From contig PXYW01000020.1 in NCBI GenBank assembly GCA_003023695.1, positions 3,166 through 47,466 on the forward strand: a stretch of DNA of 44,301 bases, in the 5' to 3' direction. Both the position numbers and the translations under genes were made by a program. This document shows, in pieces, positions 25,938 to 33,556 of this stretch. Within the stretch, counting starts at the first letter, position 1. Each line of letters opens with the position of its first letter. Under the pieces are notes generated by a model. The model was not told the DNA's origin. It worked only from the letters and a program-made list of their open reading frames with translations, and ran no database searches. This DNA comes from Sulfobacillus benefaciens (GTDB taxonomy: Bacteria; Bacillota; Sulfobacillia; Sulfobacillales; Sulfobacillaceae).

Positions 25938-25978
25938 TACTTTGTGAATAATATACCAAAGTACGCATGATGATGCAA
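25938..25978 (-). promoter_or_regulatory. gltB promoter with overlapping operator dyad
   Basis: On the - strand: TTGCAT (25973-25978), 17-bp spacer, TATATT (25950-25955), with TG one base before the -10. A perfect interrupted dyad TACTTTG-N12-CAAAGTA (25938-25963) covers the -10 box, the usual place for a repressor. The transcript would have a leader of about 115 nt. Confidence 0.55.
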
Positions 25979-26042
25979 GATACAACTTTTTGCGCAACTT
26001 GTCGGTAATCGTGAGACAATAGTCATGAGGTGACAGGTCTGG

Positions 26043-27104
26043 GTGAAGATCCTAGAATTAATCACAGGCGGAGAACCTGGGGGGGCTCAACGCCATGTGG
26101 CTGAATTATCCCAATTTTTGATGGGCCAAGGGCATCAAGTTGTTGTGGCGCACGGGGGCGGACGATGGTTGGCGGACCACTTGAATAATGAGATTCAAGT
26201 CATTTACTTGGAGCATCTTATACGCGCACCACGGATTGGCTCCGATATTGCAGCGTATCAACAAATACGCGGCCTATTGTTGCAGGTTAAACCGGATGTC
26301 GTCCATTGTCATAGTTCCAAGGCAGGGATCATTGGTCGTCAGGCGGCATGGCAGGCGCAAGTGCCATCGGTTTACACGGCACACGGTTACGTTTTTGTGG
26401 ATCCGACTCGATCGTGGCTGCAACGGAAATTTTATCGCTATGCTGAGGTTTGGGGAGCGCGACACAGTCAGGCAACTATTGTATTGTCGCAACGCGATTT
26501 ACGCGAAGCTCAGGCGATGGCCCCCTGGATGCCAACGTACCATATCCCCAATGGAGTGGTTCCCGCACTAGCATTGCCCACCATTACTCGCGACATTCCC
26601 CGAGTTGGATTCATGGGGCGATTTTCTCGGGAAAAGGGGTTGGATTGGCTTATTCCCCTGGCGGAACGGCACCGGGAGTGGCAATGGAGCTTCGCGGGAG
26701 ATGGTGATTTACGGGCATTGGTTTTCAACGCCGTATCTCGGTCCCCGCATCTGATGTGGGAGGGGTGGGTTGAAGATATAGCGCAATGGTTGCAGACCAT
26801 CGATGTGTTGGTGCAACCTTCCTGGAAAGAGGGGATGCCTTACACGATAATTGATGCGATGGCACACGGGGTACCGGTGGTTGCGACTCGTGTCGGTGCG
26901 ATGCCGGAAGTTGTCGCCGCAGTAGACGACAACTTGTTAGTGAAGCCGGGGGACAGCTTAGGGCTTGTTTCTGCCATTGGTTATGCTTTGGAGCACCAGG
27001 GGCGTCTACGTGTTAACAGTTTTCGGTATATTAGCCGCCATCTTAATCGAGATGTCCAATTGGCTAAGGTGTCCGAGGTGCTGCAAAGCGTGGTGGGATC
27101 ATGA
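26043..27104 (+). CDS. Glycosyltransferase, GT4 family
   Basis: A 353-aa GT4 enzyme of the GT-B fold. The N-terminal domain starts MKILELITGGEPGGAQRHV, the usual GGA loop. PDVVHCHSSKAG and YTAHGYVF follow. The C-terminal sugar-nucleotide domain has VGFMGRFSREKGLDWL, then DVLVQPSWKEGMPYTIIDAM and VATRVGAMPEVV with the conserved Glu pair region. It likely adds a sugar to a lipid-linked exopolysaccharide unit. GTG start. It overlaps the next glycosyltransferase by 4 bp (ATGA), so the two are coupled. Confidence 0.88.
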   Translation: MKILELITGGEPGGAQRHVAELSQFLMGQGHQVVVAHGGGRWLADHLNNEIQVIYLEHLIRAPRIGSDIAAYQQIRGLLLQVKPDVVHCHSSKAGIIGRQAAWQAQVPSVYTAHGYVFVDPTRSWLQRKFYRYAEVWGARHSQATIVLSQRDLREAQAMAPWMPTYHIPNGVVPALALPTITRDIPRVGFMGRFSREKGLDWLIPLAERHREWQWSFAGDGDLRALVFNAVSRSPHLMWEGWVEDIAQWLQTIDVLVQPSWKEGMPYTIIDAMAHGVPVVATRVGAMPEVVAAVDDNLLVKPGDSLGLVSAIGYALEHQGRLRVNSFRYISRHLNRDVQLAKVSEVLQSVVGS

Positions 27105-28135
27105 TTGCGATAGTGACAGCCGTTTCCTTGGAGGGAGCCATGCAGGGAGACCGCCTGCGTCTGCAAAGTGTGGTGGAGGGAGCCCGCCGAGCGGTTTCTC
27201 GTGTAGAAGTGGTCGATTTAAAGCCTAAAGTGAAAACGCCGTGGCTATCGGTTGCGACCACCTTGGCTCATGGCGAGGCTCCTTATATGGCATGGTATCA
27301 GTGGCACTGGCAAGCAGTTCAATGTAGCGACATTCCGGAAATCGTTATTGGGTTTCAACTACGCGCGGCTCAACCGACGCTTGAGTGTCCAGCCCGGTAT
27401 CGTATCCTGGACTTGACGGATAGTTTGGGACTTTACCGCAATAATTTAAGTACCATATCGGAGTCGCGAAGAAAGCGTTGGATGCTTCGCGGAATCGAAG
27501 GAGCAGAAATTCGCTGGAGCCATCGCTTCGATGAGGTGTGGGTTAGTACCATCCGCGACCAACAGTGGTTGGCGTTAATGGGTCTGTCTGCTCGGGTAAT
27601 CGAAAATGCGGTATCCCAAAAAAAGTTGCTAACACCAGGCAATCTGCGCCATTTACTGTTTGTCGCCAATTTAGAATATTTGCCTAACCGCGTGGGACTG
27701 AGCAGATTCCTGAAAACAGCATGGCCCACTCTCTATCGTCATGATTATCAACTGACCGTGGTAGGCAAAGGGTCGGAGGACATACAAGACCCCGGAGTAA
27801 CAGGCATGGGTTATGTGCCGTCGGTAGAACCGTATTATGTAGAGGCTGGCATTGTTATTAGTCCGGTCCCGGTGGGAGCCGGCAGCCAAAACAAGATACT
27901 GGAAGCCATGGGTTATGGGCGGCCCGTCGTGGTCGCGGCTGAAGCCCTAAAGGGGCTGACACCCCGGCAGCGGGAGGCGGCAATACCTGTCACCAGCGCA
28001 TCGGACTGGCTGCCGAGCCTCGAGTCGCTACAGGACGCCAAGCGTTATCAACGTGCGGTGACCGATGGCTTTCAAGCAGTACCGGTAGCCGGGGATGCTG
28101 TAGCATCGCGGCTCTTTCGCCTCCTGCATCAATAA
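27101..28135 (+). CDS. Glycosyltransferase, GT4-like (diverged)
   Basis: A 344-aa protein coupled to the preceding GT4 gene through an ATGA overlap. The C-terminal half has the group 1 pattern: LLFVANLEYLPN, then VVGKGSED, GYVPSVEPYYVEAGIVISPV and GAGSQNKILEAMGYGRPVVV. The N-terminal half is poorly conserved. It resembles sugar-PEP and EPS pathway glycosyltransferases in which the donor domain is best conserved. The donor and acceptor are unknown. It converges on thrB with a 6-bp gap and no visible terminator. Confidence 0.72.
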   Translation: MIAIVTAVSLEGAMQGDRLRLQSVVEGARRAVSRVEVVDLKPKVKTPWLSVATTLAHGEAPYMAWYQWHWQAVQCSDIPEIVIGFQLRAAQPTLECPARYRILDLTDSLGLYRNNLSTISESRRKRWMLRGIEGAEIRWSHRFDEVWVSTIRDQQWLALMGLSARVIENAVSQKKLLTPGNLRHLLFVANLEYLPNRVGLSRFLKTAWPTLYRHDYQLTVVGKGSEDIQDPGVTGMGYVPSVEPYYVEAGIVISPVPVGAGSQNKILEAMGYGRPVVVAAEALKGLTPRQREAAIPVTSASDWLPSLESLQDAKRYQRAVTDGFQAVPVAGDAVASRLFRLLHQ

Positions 28136-28141
28136 TCCGGG

Positions 28142-29029
28142 CTAATGATGGCTCACCGCAGCGCCTTGGTTGCACAAAGTGGTATGAATAACCTCGATGT
28201 GGTGGCTCCCTTGCCACGTGTGAGTCACTGGGGCAACATGGGATGTATCTGACAAAGCGAGTACTGTGGGGCCGGAACCTGACAACACTGCCGCATAAGC
28301 CCCGCTAGCAATTGCTTGGTGAATTAAGGCGTCCATGTCAGGGTTGAGCGGCGCACGATAAGTTTGGTGCAGGCGGTCCTCACTGGCATCTCTCAAAACC
28401 GTCCAATCATTTTGGGTCACGGCGTGGATCCAGAGGCCCACTCTTTGCGCATTAAACACGGCGTCATGGCGTGGAACCATATTCGGCAACAGCTGACGGG
28501 CTTGTGGCGTGGACACTGGGTAGGGAGGAACCGCTAAAATCGCATCCAAAGGCGGGGCAGGGTACCTCCGGACTTGAAGACTATTGCCATGGTCGCGCCA
28601 TACCATGACAAAGCCGCCGTATAAGGCCGCTGCAGCATTGTCTGCATGCCCCTCCAAGCGATCCGCAAACTGGAGCAACTCTCGTAGTGTCAGTGCCTGG
28701 CCCACCAATTGATTAGCGAGGACCAGGCCAGCAACAGAAGCGGCTGCGCTCGAACCAAGGCCTTTGCCCAACGGAATTTCGCTGTCGATGACCAGATGCC
28801 CGTTGGGCATAGGTCGACCCTCCACATGGCGATAGAGCAAATCCGCACTGCGCCACACCAAATTCTCATGGTTGGCTTCCACGGTTCCCGCACCGTGACC
28901 GGTAATCTCCATAGACCATTGGACCCGCGCTTCAAACTTTATGGTTAAAAACAGGGATACTGCCAATGCTAACGTGTCTAACCCGGATCCCAGGTTGGCA
29001 CTGGTTGCCGGCACCCGCACTTGCCACAT
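28142..29029 (-). CDS. thrB: Homoserine kinase
   Basis: A 295-aa GHMP-family kinase that phosphorylates homoserine for threonine synthesis. It shows VRVPATSANLGSGLDT at the N-terminus, the ATP loop PLGKGLGSSAAASVAG, and GAYAAVLSGSGPTVLAL in the C-terminal GHMP domain. ATG 29029 is chosen: GGAGG inside the thrC end lies 9 nt upstream, and the start is 4 bp after the thrC stop. The longer frame to 29077 is not needed. It forms an operon with thrC, the enzyme that uses its product. Confidence 0.93.
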   Translation of the reverse strand: MWQVRVPATSANLGSGLDTLALAVSLFLTIKFEARVQWSMEITGHGAGTVEANHENLVWRSADLLYRHVEGRPMPNGHLVIDSEIPLGKGLGSSAAASVAGLVLANQLVGQALTLRELLQFADRLEGHADNAAAALYGGFVMVWRDHGNSLQVRRYPAPPLDAILAVPPYPVSTPQARQLLPNMVPRHDAVFNAQRVGLWIHAVTQNDWTVLRDASEDRLHQTYRAPLNPDMDALIHQAIASGAYAAVLSGSGPTVLALSDTSHVAPVTHTWQGSHHIEVIHTTLCNQGAAVSHH

Positions 29030-29033
29030 GAAT

Positions 29034-30071
29034 TTATGCCTCCGCCAGGTTGAGCAACTGGGTAATGGTTGTGACAATACTGTCGGCCGTAGTCGGCGTC
29101 ATGGTTAAGTTGGCCCATTGCTGCGGAGTCTCCGTATCCTTTAATCCCATGCCCGTTAAAATCACGACAATATCCCCAGGGGGCAGTTCTTCCTCGTCAG
29201 CGAGTTTCTTCAATCCACCATACGCGGCTGCGGAAGCCGGCTCGACGAAGATTCCGCCGTGAGCGAGATCTTTTTGTGCCGCCAAAATTTCCTGGTCGCT
29301 TATGGAAAGGAAACGTCCTTGGGTCTCAGTCACGGCTGCTTTAGCCGTGTCCGCGCTGGCCGGACGCCCAATCCGAATGGCCGAAGCAACGGTTTTTACT
29401 TGGTCCAACCAGCGGCCTTGCACGAGCGGATCGGCACCTTGCGCTTGCACTCCGATGAATCGGGGCGCCTTTTTTGCATACCGCATGAAGCCCTTATGGT
29501 AAGCGCTAATGTTTCCCGCATTGCCAACAGGCAGAGCTAACAACACGGGCGGGGCGCCTAAATCATCCACGATTTCGTAAGCGCTGGTCTCTTGGCCGCG
29601 GATGCGCCAGGGGTTCACCGAATTGACCAGAGTCAGCCAGGACTCTTGTTGCGCTGCATACCGGACTGCTGCCAAGGCTTGGTCAAAATTTCCCCGCACA
29701 GCAATTAAATGGGCTCCATGCACGGCAGACTGCACCATCTTTGGCAAGGCGACCTGGCCCTCGGGAATGACCACCACCGAAGCTAACCCGGCCCGGGCAG
29801 CAAAGGCAGCCGACGACGCCGCAGTGTTGCCGGTAGATGCGCAAATCACTGCTCGAGATCCATTATGACGCGCTACCGATACGGCGACAGTCATCCCCCG
29901 ATCCTTAAAGGATCCGGTCGGATTTGTTCCCTCCAGCTTCAGCCAAATGCGGCTGTTGCCCCAGTTGTCCCAGTGTACCAGAGGGGTATCGCCCTCACCG
30001 ATCGTCACCGGGGTTAAAGATTGCGGTAAATCCAGCCAATCGCGGTAGCGATCAATGAGTCCTTTAACCAT
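29034..30071 (-). CDS. thrC: Threonine synthase
   Basis: A 345-aa PLP enzyme converting O-phosphohomoserine to threonine. The PLP lysine is K56 in GTNPTGSFKDRGM. SASTGNTAASSAAFAARAG-type phosphate-binding segments follow (CASTGNTAASSAAF), then LPVGNAGNISAYHKGF. The length fits the short bacterial form typical of Gram-positives. AGGAGA stands 10 nt before the ATG. First gene of a thrC-thrB pair. Confidence 0.93.
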   Translation of the reverse strand: MVKGLIDRYRDWLDLPQSLTPVTIGEGDTPLVHWDNWGNSRIWLKLEGTNPTGSFKDRGMTVAVSVARHNGSRAVICASTGNTAASSAAFAARAGLASVVVIPEGQVALPKMVQSAVHGAHLIAVRGNFDQALAAVRYAAQQESWLTLVNSVNPWRIRGQETSAYEIVDDLGAPPVLLALPVGNAGNISAYHKGFMRYAKKAPRFIGVQAQGADPLVQGRWLDQVKTVASAIRIGRPASADTAKAAVTETQGRFLSISDQEILAAQKDLAHGGIFVEPASAAAYGGLKKLADEEELPPGDIVVILTGMGLKDTETPQQWANLTMTPTTADSIVTTITQLLNLAEA

Positions 30072-30167
30072 GTGTCCCGTCTCTCCTTGAAAAGTACTGT
30101 ATTTTTCTGGTCAAAATGAGGTACGTGCCGCGTTGCCGAAGCCCTGGCGAGAACGCAGGCGGCTAGC

Positions 30168-30257
30168 ATGAAGACATTGAGCTATCTGGTATGTTTGATG
30201 CTTTTGGCCCTTCTGTCAATCCTTGTGGCTAAAAAATTTCCCACTCGTTGGCTATAG
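30168..30257 (+). CDS. Possible small membrane peptide, 29 aa
   Basis: A 29-codon frame starting MKTLSYLVCLMLLALLSILV and ending KKFPTRWL: one strong hydrophobic helix followed by a basic tail. AGGCGG lies about 5 nt upstream. It overlaps the end of the convergent hemQ by 6 bp and sits alone between hemQ and thrC. The regular topology favours a real peptide, but the length allows chance. Confidence 0.35.
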   Translation: MKTLSYLVCLMLLALLSILVAKKFPTRWL

Positions 30258-30998
30258 TTGCAGTAAATAAGACAGTTCGGAAATTTCCCGTCGAATGCCC
30301 ACTAGAAAAGGACCAAATTCGGCAAACCGTGCGCTGGCTTCATCAAACCGCATTTCATAAATCAATTTCTTAAATTGCAACGGGTCTTCCGCGTACAACG
30401 TTACCCCCCACTCCCAATCGTCCAGTCCTTGGGATCCAGTAATAATCTGGGTAACCGCTCCGTGATATTTGTGGCCAATCATGCCATGACTCCGCATGAG
30501 TTGCCTCCGCTGCTCTCGGTCCATCATATACCAGTTGTCTATGCCCTCGCGTTTTTTGTTCATGGGATAAAAACACACATACTGGGTTCGCGGTAAAATA
30601 GGAAAAAGGCGCGCCCGAAGACCGGGATTGTTTTCAGGGTTAGCCTCGCCTTGGGCCAGATATTTGCTTAGTTCGACCACAGAATAATACGACGTGGCTG
30701 GTTGCAAGATATCTCCGATCGCTAGCCGATTAAGGTCCCATTTGACGTCTGCCAATTGCTGGCTGTCAGGCCGTAAATTCAGAAACAGCAAATCTGCTTT
30801 GTGACCAATCACCTGATACAGCCCAAAACTTCCTTGGCCATTTGCTTGAACCGCATCCCAGTTGCGCATGGCCTCGGTTAAACCCGCGACGGCTTCAGTG
30901 CGGGCCGATTCTGGCCAGGTTCGCCATCGGTCCCAGGCAATGGTTCGAAAGTCGTGAAGAGCATACCAGCCTTCGATGGTTTCAACTGCTTCGCTCAT
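30252..30998 (-). CDS. hemQ: Coproheme decarboxylase, chlorite-dismutase family
   Basis: A 248-aa protein of the HemQ/ChdC type, which makes haem b from coproheme in Gram-positive bacteria. The catalytic Tyr144 lies in FYPMNKKR, followed by NWYMM. The proximal haem ligand is His171 in RSHGMIGHKYHG. The distal Arg of true chlorite dismutases is not evident. ATG 30998 has GGGGGAGG upstream and lies about 27 bp after the predicted transcription start, which rules against the longer frame to 31025. Presence of HemQ points to the coproporphyrin-dependent haem pathway. Confidence 0.9.
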   Translation of the reverse strand: MSEAVETIEGWYALHDFRTIAWDRWRTWPESARTEAVAGLTEAMRNWDAVQANGQGSFGLYQVIGHKADLLFLNLRPDSQQLADVKWDLNRLAIGDILQPATSYYSVVELSKYLAQGEANPENNPGLRARLFPILPRTQYVCFYPMNKKREGIDNWYMMDREQRRQLMRSHGMIGHKYHGAVTQIITGSQGLDDWEWGVTLYAEDPLQFKKLIYEMRFDEASARFAEFGPFLVGIRREISELSYLLQL

Positions 30999-31031
30999 GA
31001 TGCGCCTCCCCCAAAACCTCTTCAATGCATC

Positions 31032-31040
31032 AGTATATCA
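31032..31040 (-). promoter_or_regulatory. Extended -10 promoter of hemQ
   Basis: Read on the - strand: TGATATACT (TGnTATACT), placing the transcription start near 31025. No clear -35. Confidence 0.45.
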
Positions 31041-31120
31041 TAGCAGCGGGTTTCCTTTTTCACTTGTCTGTGGGAGACTATAGGATGATCTATATATTGC
31101 TGAATGGGAGGAACGATAAC

Positions 31121-31939
31121 ATGGCAGATTCCGAAGCTCCGAAAGATTTACCCGAAGATGCGCTGACGCGGCTGGATACCCAATCTGGACACTATGTATT
31201 TACCAGTGATTTATCGGTGAATGAATTTATTTTGGTTGATGAGGCCGGATTTGAGCCGTTGGGTTTGGTGATGGGCTCCTCCATATACCACATTGGCTAT
31301 CAACAGTCCAACTGGTCCAAGAACCAAGAAATGACGGTGCTGTCCCAAGCCATGTACAATGCCCGGGAATTGGCGATGGCACGAATGGAAGAAGAAGCGG
31401 ATCAACTTCACGCCGATGGCATCATTGGAGTGCGATTGGAAGTCAAGCATGCAGAGTGGGGCCAACACCTGGCTGAGTTCATCGCGGTGGGTACCGCAGT
31501 GCGATCCAAAGATGGCAGCAATCACCGCACAGTGAAGAACAAGCCATTCACCTCTGACCTCTCCGGGCAGGATTTTTGGACGTTAATGCGCGCGGGTTAC
31601 CGTCCGGTAAGTTTGGTGATGGGTACGTGCGTCTATCATATTGCTCATCAAAGCGTGGCCCAGTCGCTCCGGCAGATGGGACAAAACCGCGAATTGACGA
31701 TATACACGCAGGGGCTATACGACGCGCGTGAACGCGCCATGGAACGGATGCAGACCGAGGCTGCCGAATTGAAAGCACTAGGCATTGTTGGCGTCCATTT
31801 GCACGAGCAAAGCCACGAATGGGGTGCTCATGTCATTGAATTTTTTGCCGTTGGCACTGCCGTGGTCAAATTCCAGGAATCACAACTTACCACACCCAGT
31901 TTAGTGTTACCGCTAACAGACACTGGCGATACCTTGTAG
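31121..31939 (+). CDS. Tandem YbjQ-like (heavy-metal-binding/UPF0145-type) domain protein
   Basis: A 272-aa soluble protein made of two similar halves of about 110 residues. Each half shows a TSDLS opening, LGLVMGSSIYHIGYQ or VSLVMGTCVYHIAHQ, a helix with YNARELAMARM or YDARERAMERM, then GIIGV or GIVGV and a closing FIAVGTAV or FFAVGTAV strand. This is the YbjQ-type beta/alpha unit, in which five copies form a ring. The two halves are more alike than most distant homologues, so a duplication is likely. ATG 31121 has GGGAGG 9 nt upstream. The function is unknown. It forms an operon with a second protein of the same design. Confidence 0.7.
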   Translation: MADSEAPKDLPEDALTRLDTQSGHYVFTSDLSVNEFILVDEAGFEPLGLVMGSSIYHIGYQQSNWSKNQEMTVLSQAMYNARELAMARMEEEADQLHADGIIGVRLEVKHAEWGQHLAEFIAVGTAVRSKDGSNHRTVKNKPFTSDLSGQDFWTLMRAGYRPVSLVMGTCVYHIAHQSVAQSLRQMGQNRELTIYTQGLYDARERAMERMQTEAAELKALGIVGVHLHEQSHEWGAHVIEFFAVGTAVVKFQESQLTTPSLVLPLTDTGDTL

Positions 31940-31952
31940 AGGAGGATGGAGC

Positions 31953-32960
31953 ATGCCATGGTTTCGTAGGACCCCGAGCACCTCAGGTACCAACAACCCG
32001 GATCCATTGGCTGGGCGCCAATGGCTTCAATATGCTCCCGAGGACGCAGCTCAATGTCAAGCTGATCAGGACGCTTTGGAACGGGGCACGATTCCTGAGG
32101 GTGCCAAGCGCCGAGTACAACGCACCATGTCGGGTGAGATGCCTTGGATGAGCACTTTGTCTGTGAGTGAGTTGTTTTTGGCGGAATTGTTACATATCGA
32201 GCCTATTGTCCAAGTTGCGGGCAGTTGTTACTATCATGCCTCAACGGACCAACGCAACCGCATCTATTTGGATAGTAATCTTGATGCCGCAAATTTGGTC
32301 CGGGCCTATTATCAAGCTAAAGATGTCTCGTTAGAGCGATTGCGGGAAGAGGCTCGAGATGCCGGGGCACATGCGGTCATTGATGCCAAGCACCATTTCA
32401 AACGGGAAGGCACCCTGGTGCATTTTAGCATCGTAGGTACAGCGGTTCGGTTTAAGGGATTGCAGGTGCCGCGACATCCTTTGGTGAGTTCCCTCAGTGC
32501 AGATGATATTTATCGGCTTTGGCAGCGCGGTTGGATGCCGATGAATTTTGCATTGGGGTATCATTGGCACTGCATGCCGGTTGGCTACCGGACCCGGTCC
32601 GCGACGGTGAGCTGGTACAACCAAGAAGTGACGACAGTAACGGATCGGCTGATGGAAACACGCCAGCACGCCATGGACCGCATGCGGAAAGATGCAGCCC
32701 AAATGGGCCGCGCTGATGGCCTGGTAGGGGTTTCGGTAGAATCTCACATTGAAGAGACCGAATTGATGTTTTCGCGGGGCATGGGTTGGGATCCTGGGAT
32801 TACAATCGATGGGACATTTTTCCCTTATGAAGAAAATGGGATGGTGGAAGTTCCGGCATTTAACACCGAATTTTTTGCTACCGGTACTGCAGTAGCACGT
32901 CTATCACGGGCTCCATTGCAGGCGTCCCAAATTGAAGCCATATTAACGCTACAATCATAA
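31953..32960 (+). CDS. Second YbjQ-like tandem-domain protein
   Basis: A 335-aa relative of the preceding protein, 13 bp downstream with GAGGAGG at the start. An N-terminal polar extension of about 60 residues is followed by two YbjQ-like units. They show VAGSCYYHA, LVRAYYQAKDVSLERLREEA and FSIVGTAVRF, then LGYHWHCMPVG, LMETRQHAMDRMRKDA and FFATGTAVARL. The second unit has an insertion of about 30 residues (ELMFSRGMGWDPG and following) before the last strand. Together the operon encodes four units. They could mix into hetero-oligomers. A bidirectional terminator follows. Confidence 0.68.
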   Translation: MPWFRRTPSTSGTNNPDPLAGRQWLQYAPEDAAQCQADQDALERGTIPEGAKRRVQRTMSGEMPWMSTLSVSELFLAELLHIEPIVQVAGSCYYHASTDQRNRIYLDSNLDAANLVRAYYQAKDVSLERLREEARDAGAHAVIDAKHHFKREGTLVHFSIVGTAVRFKGLQVPRHPLVSSLSADDIYRLWQRGWMPMNFALGYHWHCMPVGYRTRSATVSWYNQEVTTVTDRLMETRQHAMDRMRKDAAQMGRADGLVGVSVESHIEETELMFSRGMGWDPGITIDGTFFPYEENGMVEVPAFNTEFFATGTAVARLSRAPLQASQIEAILTLQS

Positions 32961-32964
32961 GACA

Positions 32965-32997
32965 GGGGCCGACTCCCGGCTAACGTGAGTCGGCCCC
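32965..32997. terminator. Strong bidirectional terminator
   Basis: A perfect 11-bp stem GGGGCCGACTC/GAGTCGGCCCC with 11-nt loop lies between the convergent YbjQ-like and rhodanese genes. It is followed on the + strand by GCCTTATT and on the - strand by TGTCTTATG. Confidence 0.7.
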
Positions 32998-33007
32998 GCC
33001 TTATTGC

Positions 33008-33307
33008 CTAATCGAGGGCGCCTTTCCAGCTATTCATCCCACCCGCAAGATTATAGACATGACGATATCCAGCTTGTTGCAACAACTCGCAGGCACGGGA
33101 CGAACGATTGCCGCTTTGGCATACCACAACAATGGTCTTGTCCTTGGCAACCTCCCGGAGCCGGGCCAGCAGTTGGCCTAACGGAATGTGACGCGAACGC
33201 GGAATATGGCCTCTTTTATATTCCGATGATTCGCGAACATCGACAACCACAGCCTGGCCGTTACGGGCCATGCTTTCGACACGGTCGGCGGTCAAATGGT
33301 GCACCAT
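33008..33307 (-). CDS. Single-domain rhodanese (sulfurtransferase)
   Basis: A 99-aa rhodanese-fold protein. VVDVRESSEYKRGHI forms the first signature, and the active-site loop is C63QSGNRS, ending with YNLAGGMNSWKG. It transfers sulfane sulfur from donors such as thiosulfate or persulfides. AGGAG stands 8 nt before ATG 33307, and a good promoter lies at 33348-33375, so the longer frame to 33439 is rejected. It stands alone. The many sulfur-related genes in the window make a role in sulfur handling plausible. Confidence 0.9.
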   Translation of the reverse strand: MVHHLTADRVESMARNGQAVVVDVRESSEYKRGHIPRSRHIPLGQLLARLREVAKDKTIVVVCQSGNRSSRACELLQQAGYRHVYNLAGGMNSWKGALD

Positions 33308-33347
33308 ACATGCCTCTCCTGTAGGAAGTTTACTGAAGTTCAACAAT

Positions 33348-33375
33348 ATTGTACTAGTGTTTTGGATATAGTCAA
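33348..33375 (-). promoter_or_regulatory. Rhodanese promoter
   Basis: On the - strand: TTGACT, 16-bp spacer, TACAAT, about 40 bp before the start codon. Confidence 0.6.
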
Positions 33376-33556
33376 TACCCTTAAGACAAACGACGGTAAT
33401 GACTACCCTTAATTGGGGCATGGTAAAAGTGTCGGGCAAAAAGTATACTAGATCTGAAGACGAGGTGTGCGCGGGAGGTGTCAGACTTTCCGAATTTCGG
33501 CATTGTTCGTCTTTTCTTATGGATTTGAACAGAAGGCCTCAAGGAGGTAAGACGTA

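Noticed and set aside
25868..25948. Roughly 25-codon frame starting MTMEQTSREV in the gltB leader, on the opposite strand
   Set aside because: No convincing ribosome site or promoter, and it overlaps the gltB promoter and dyad.
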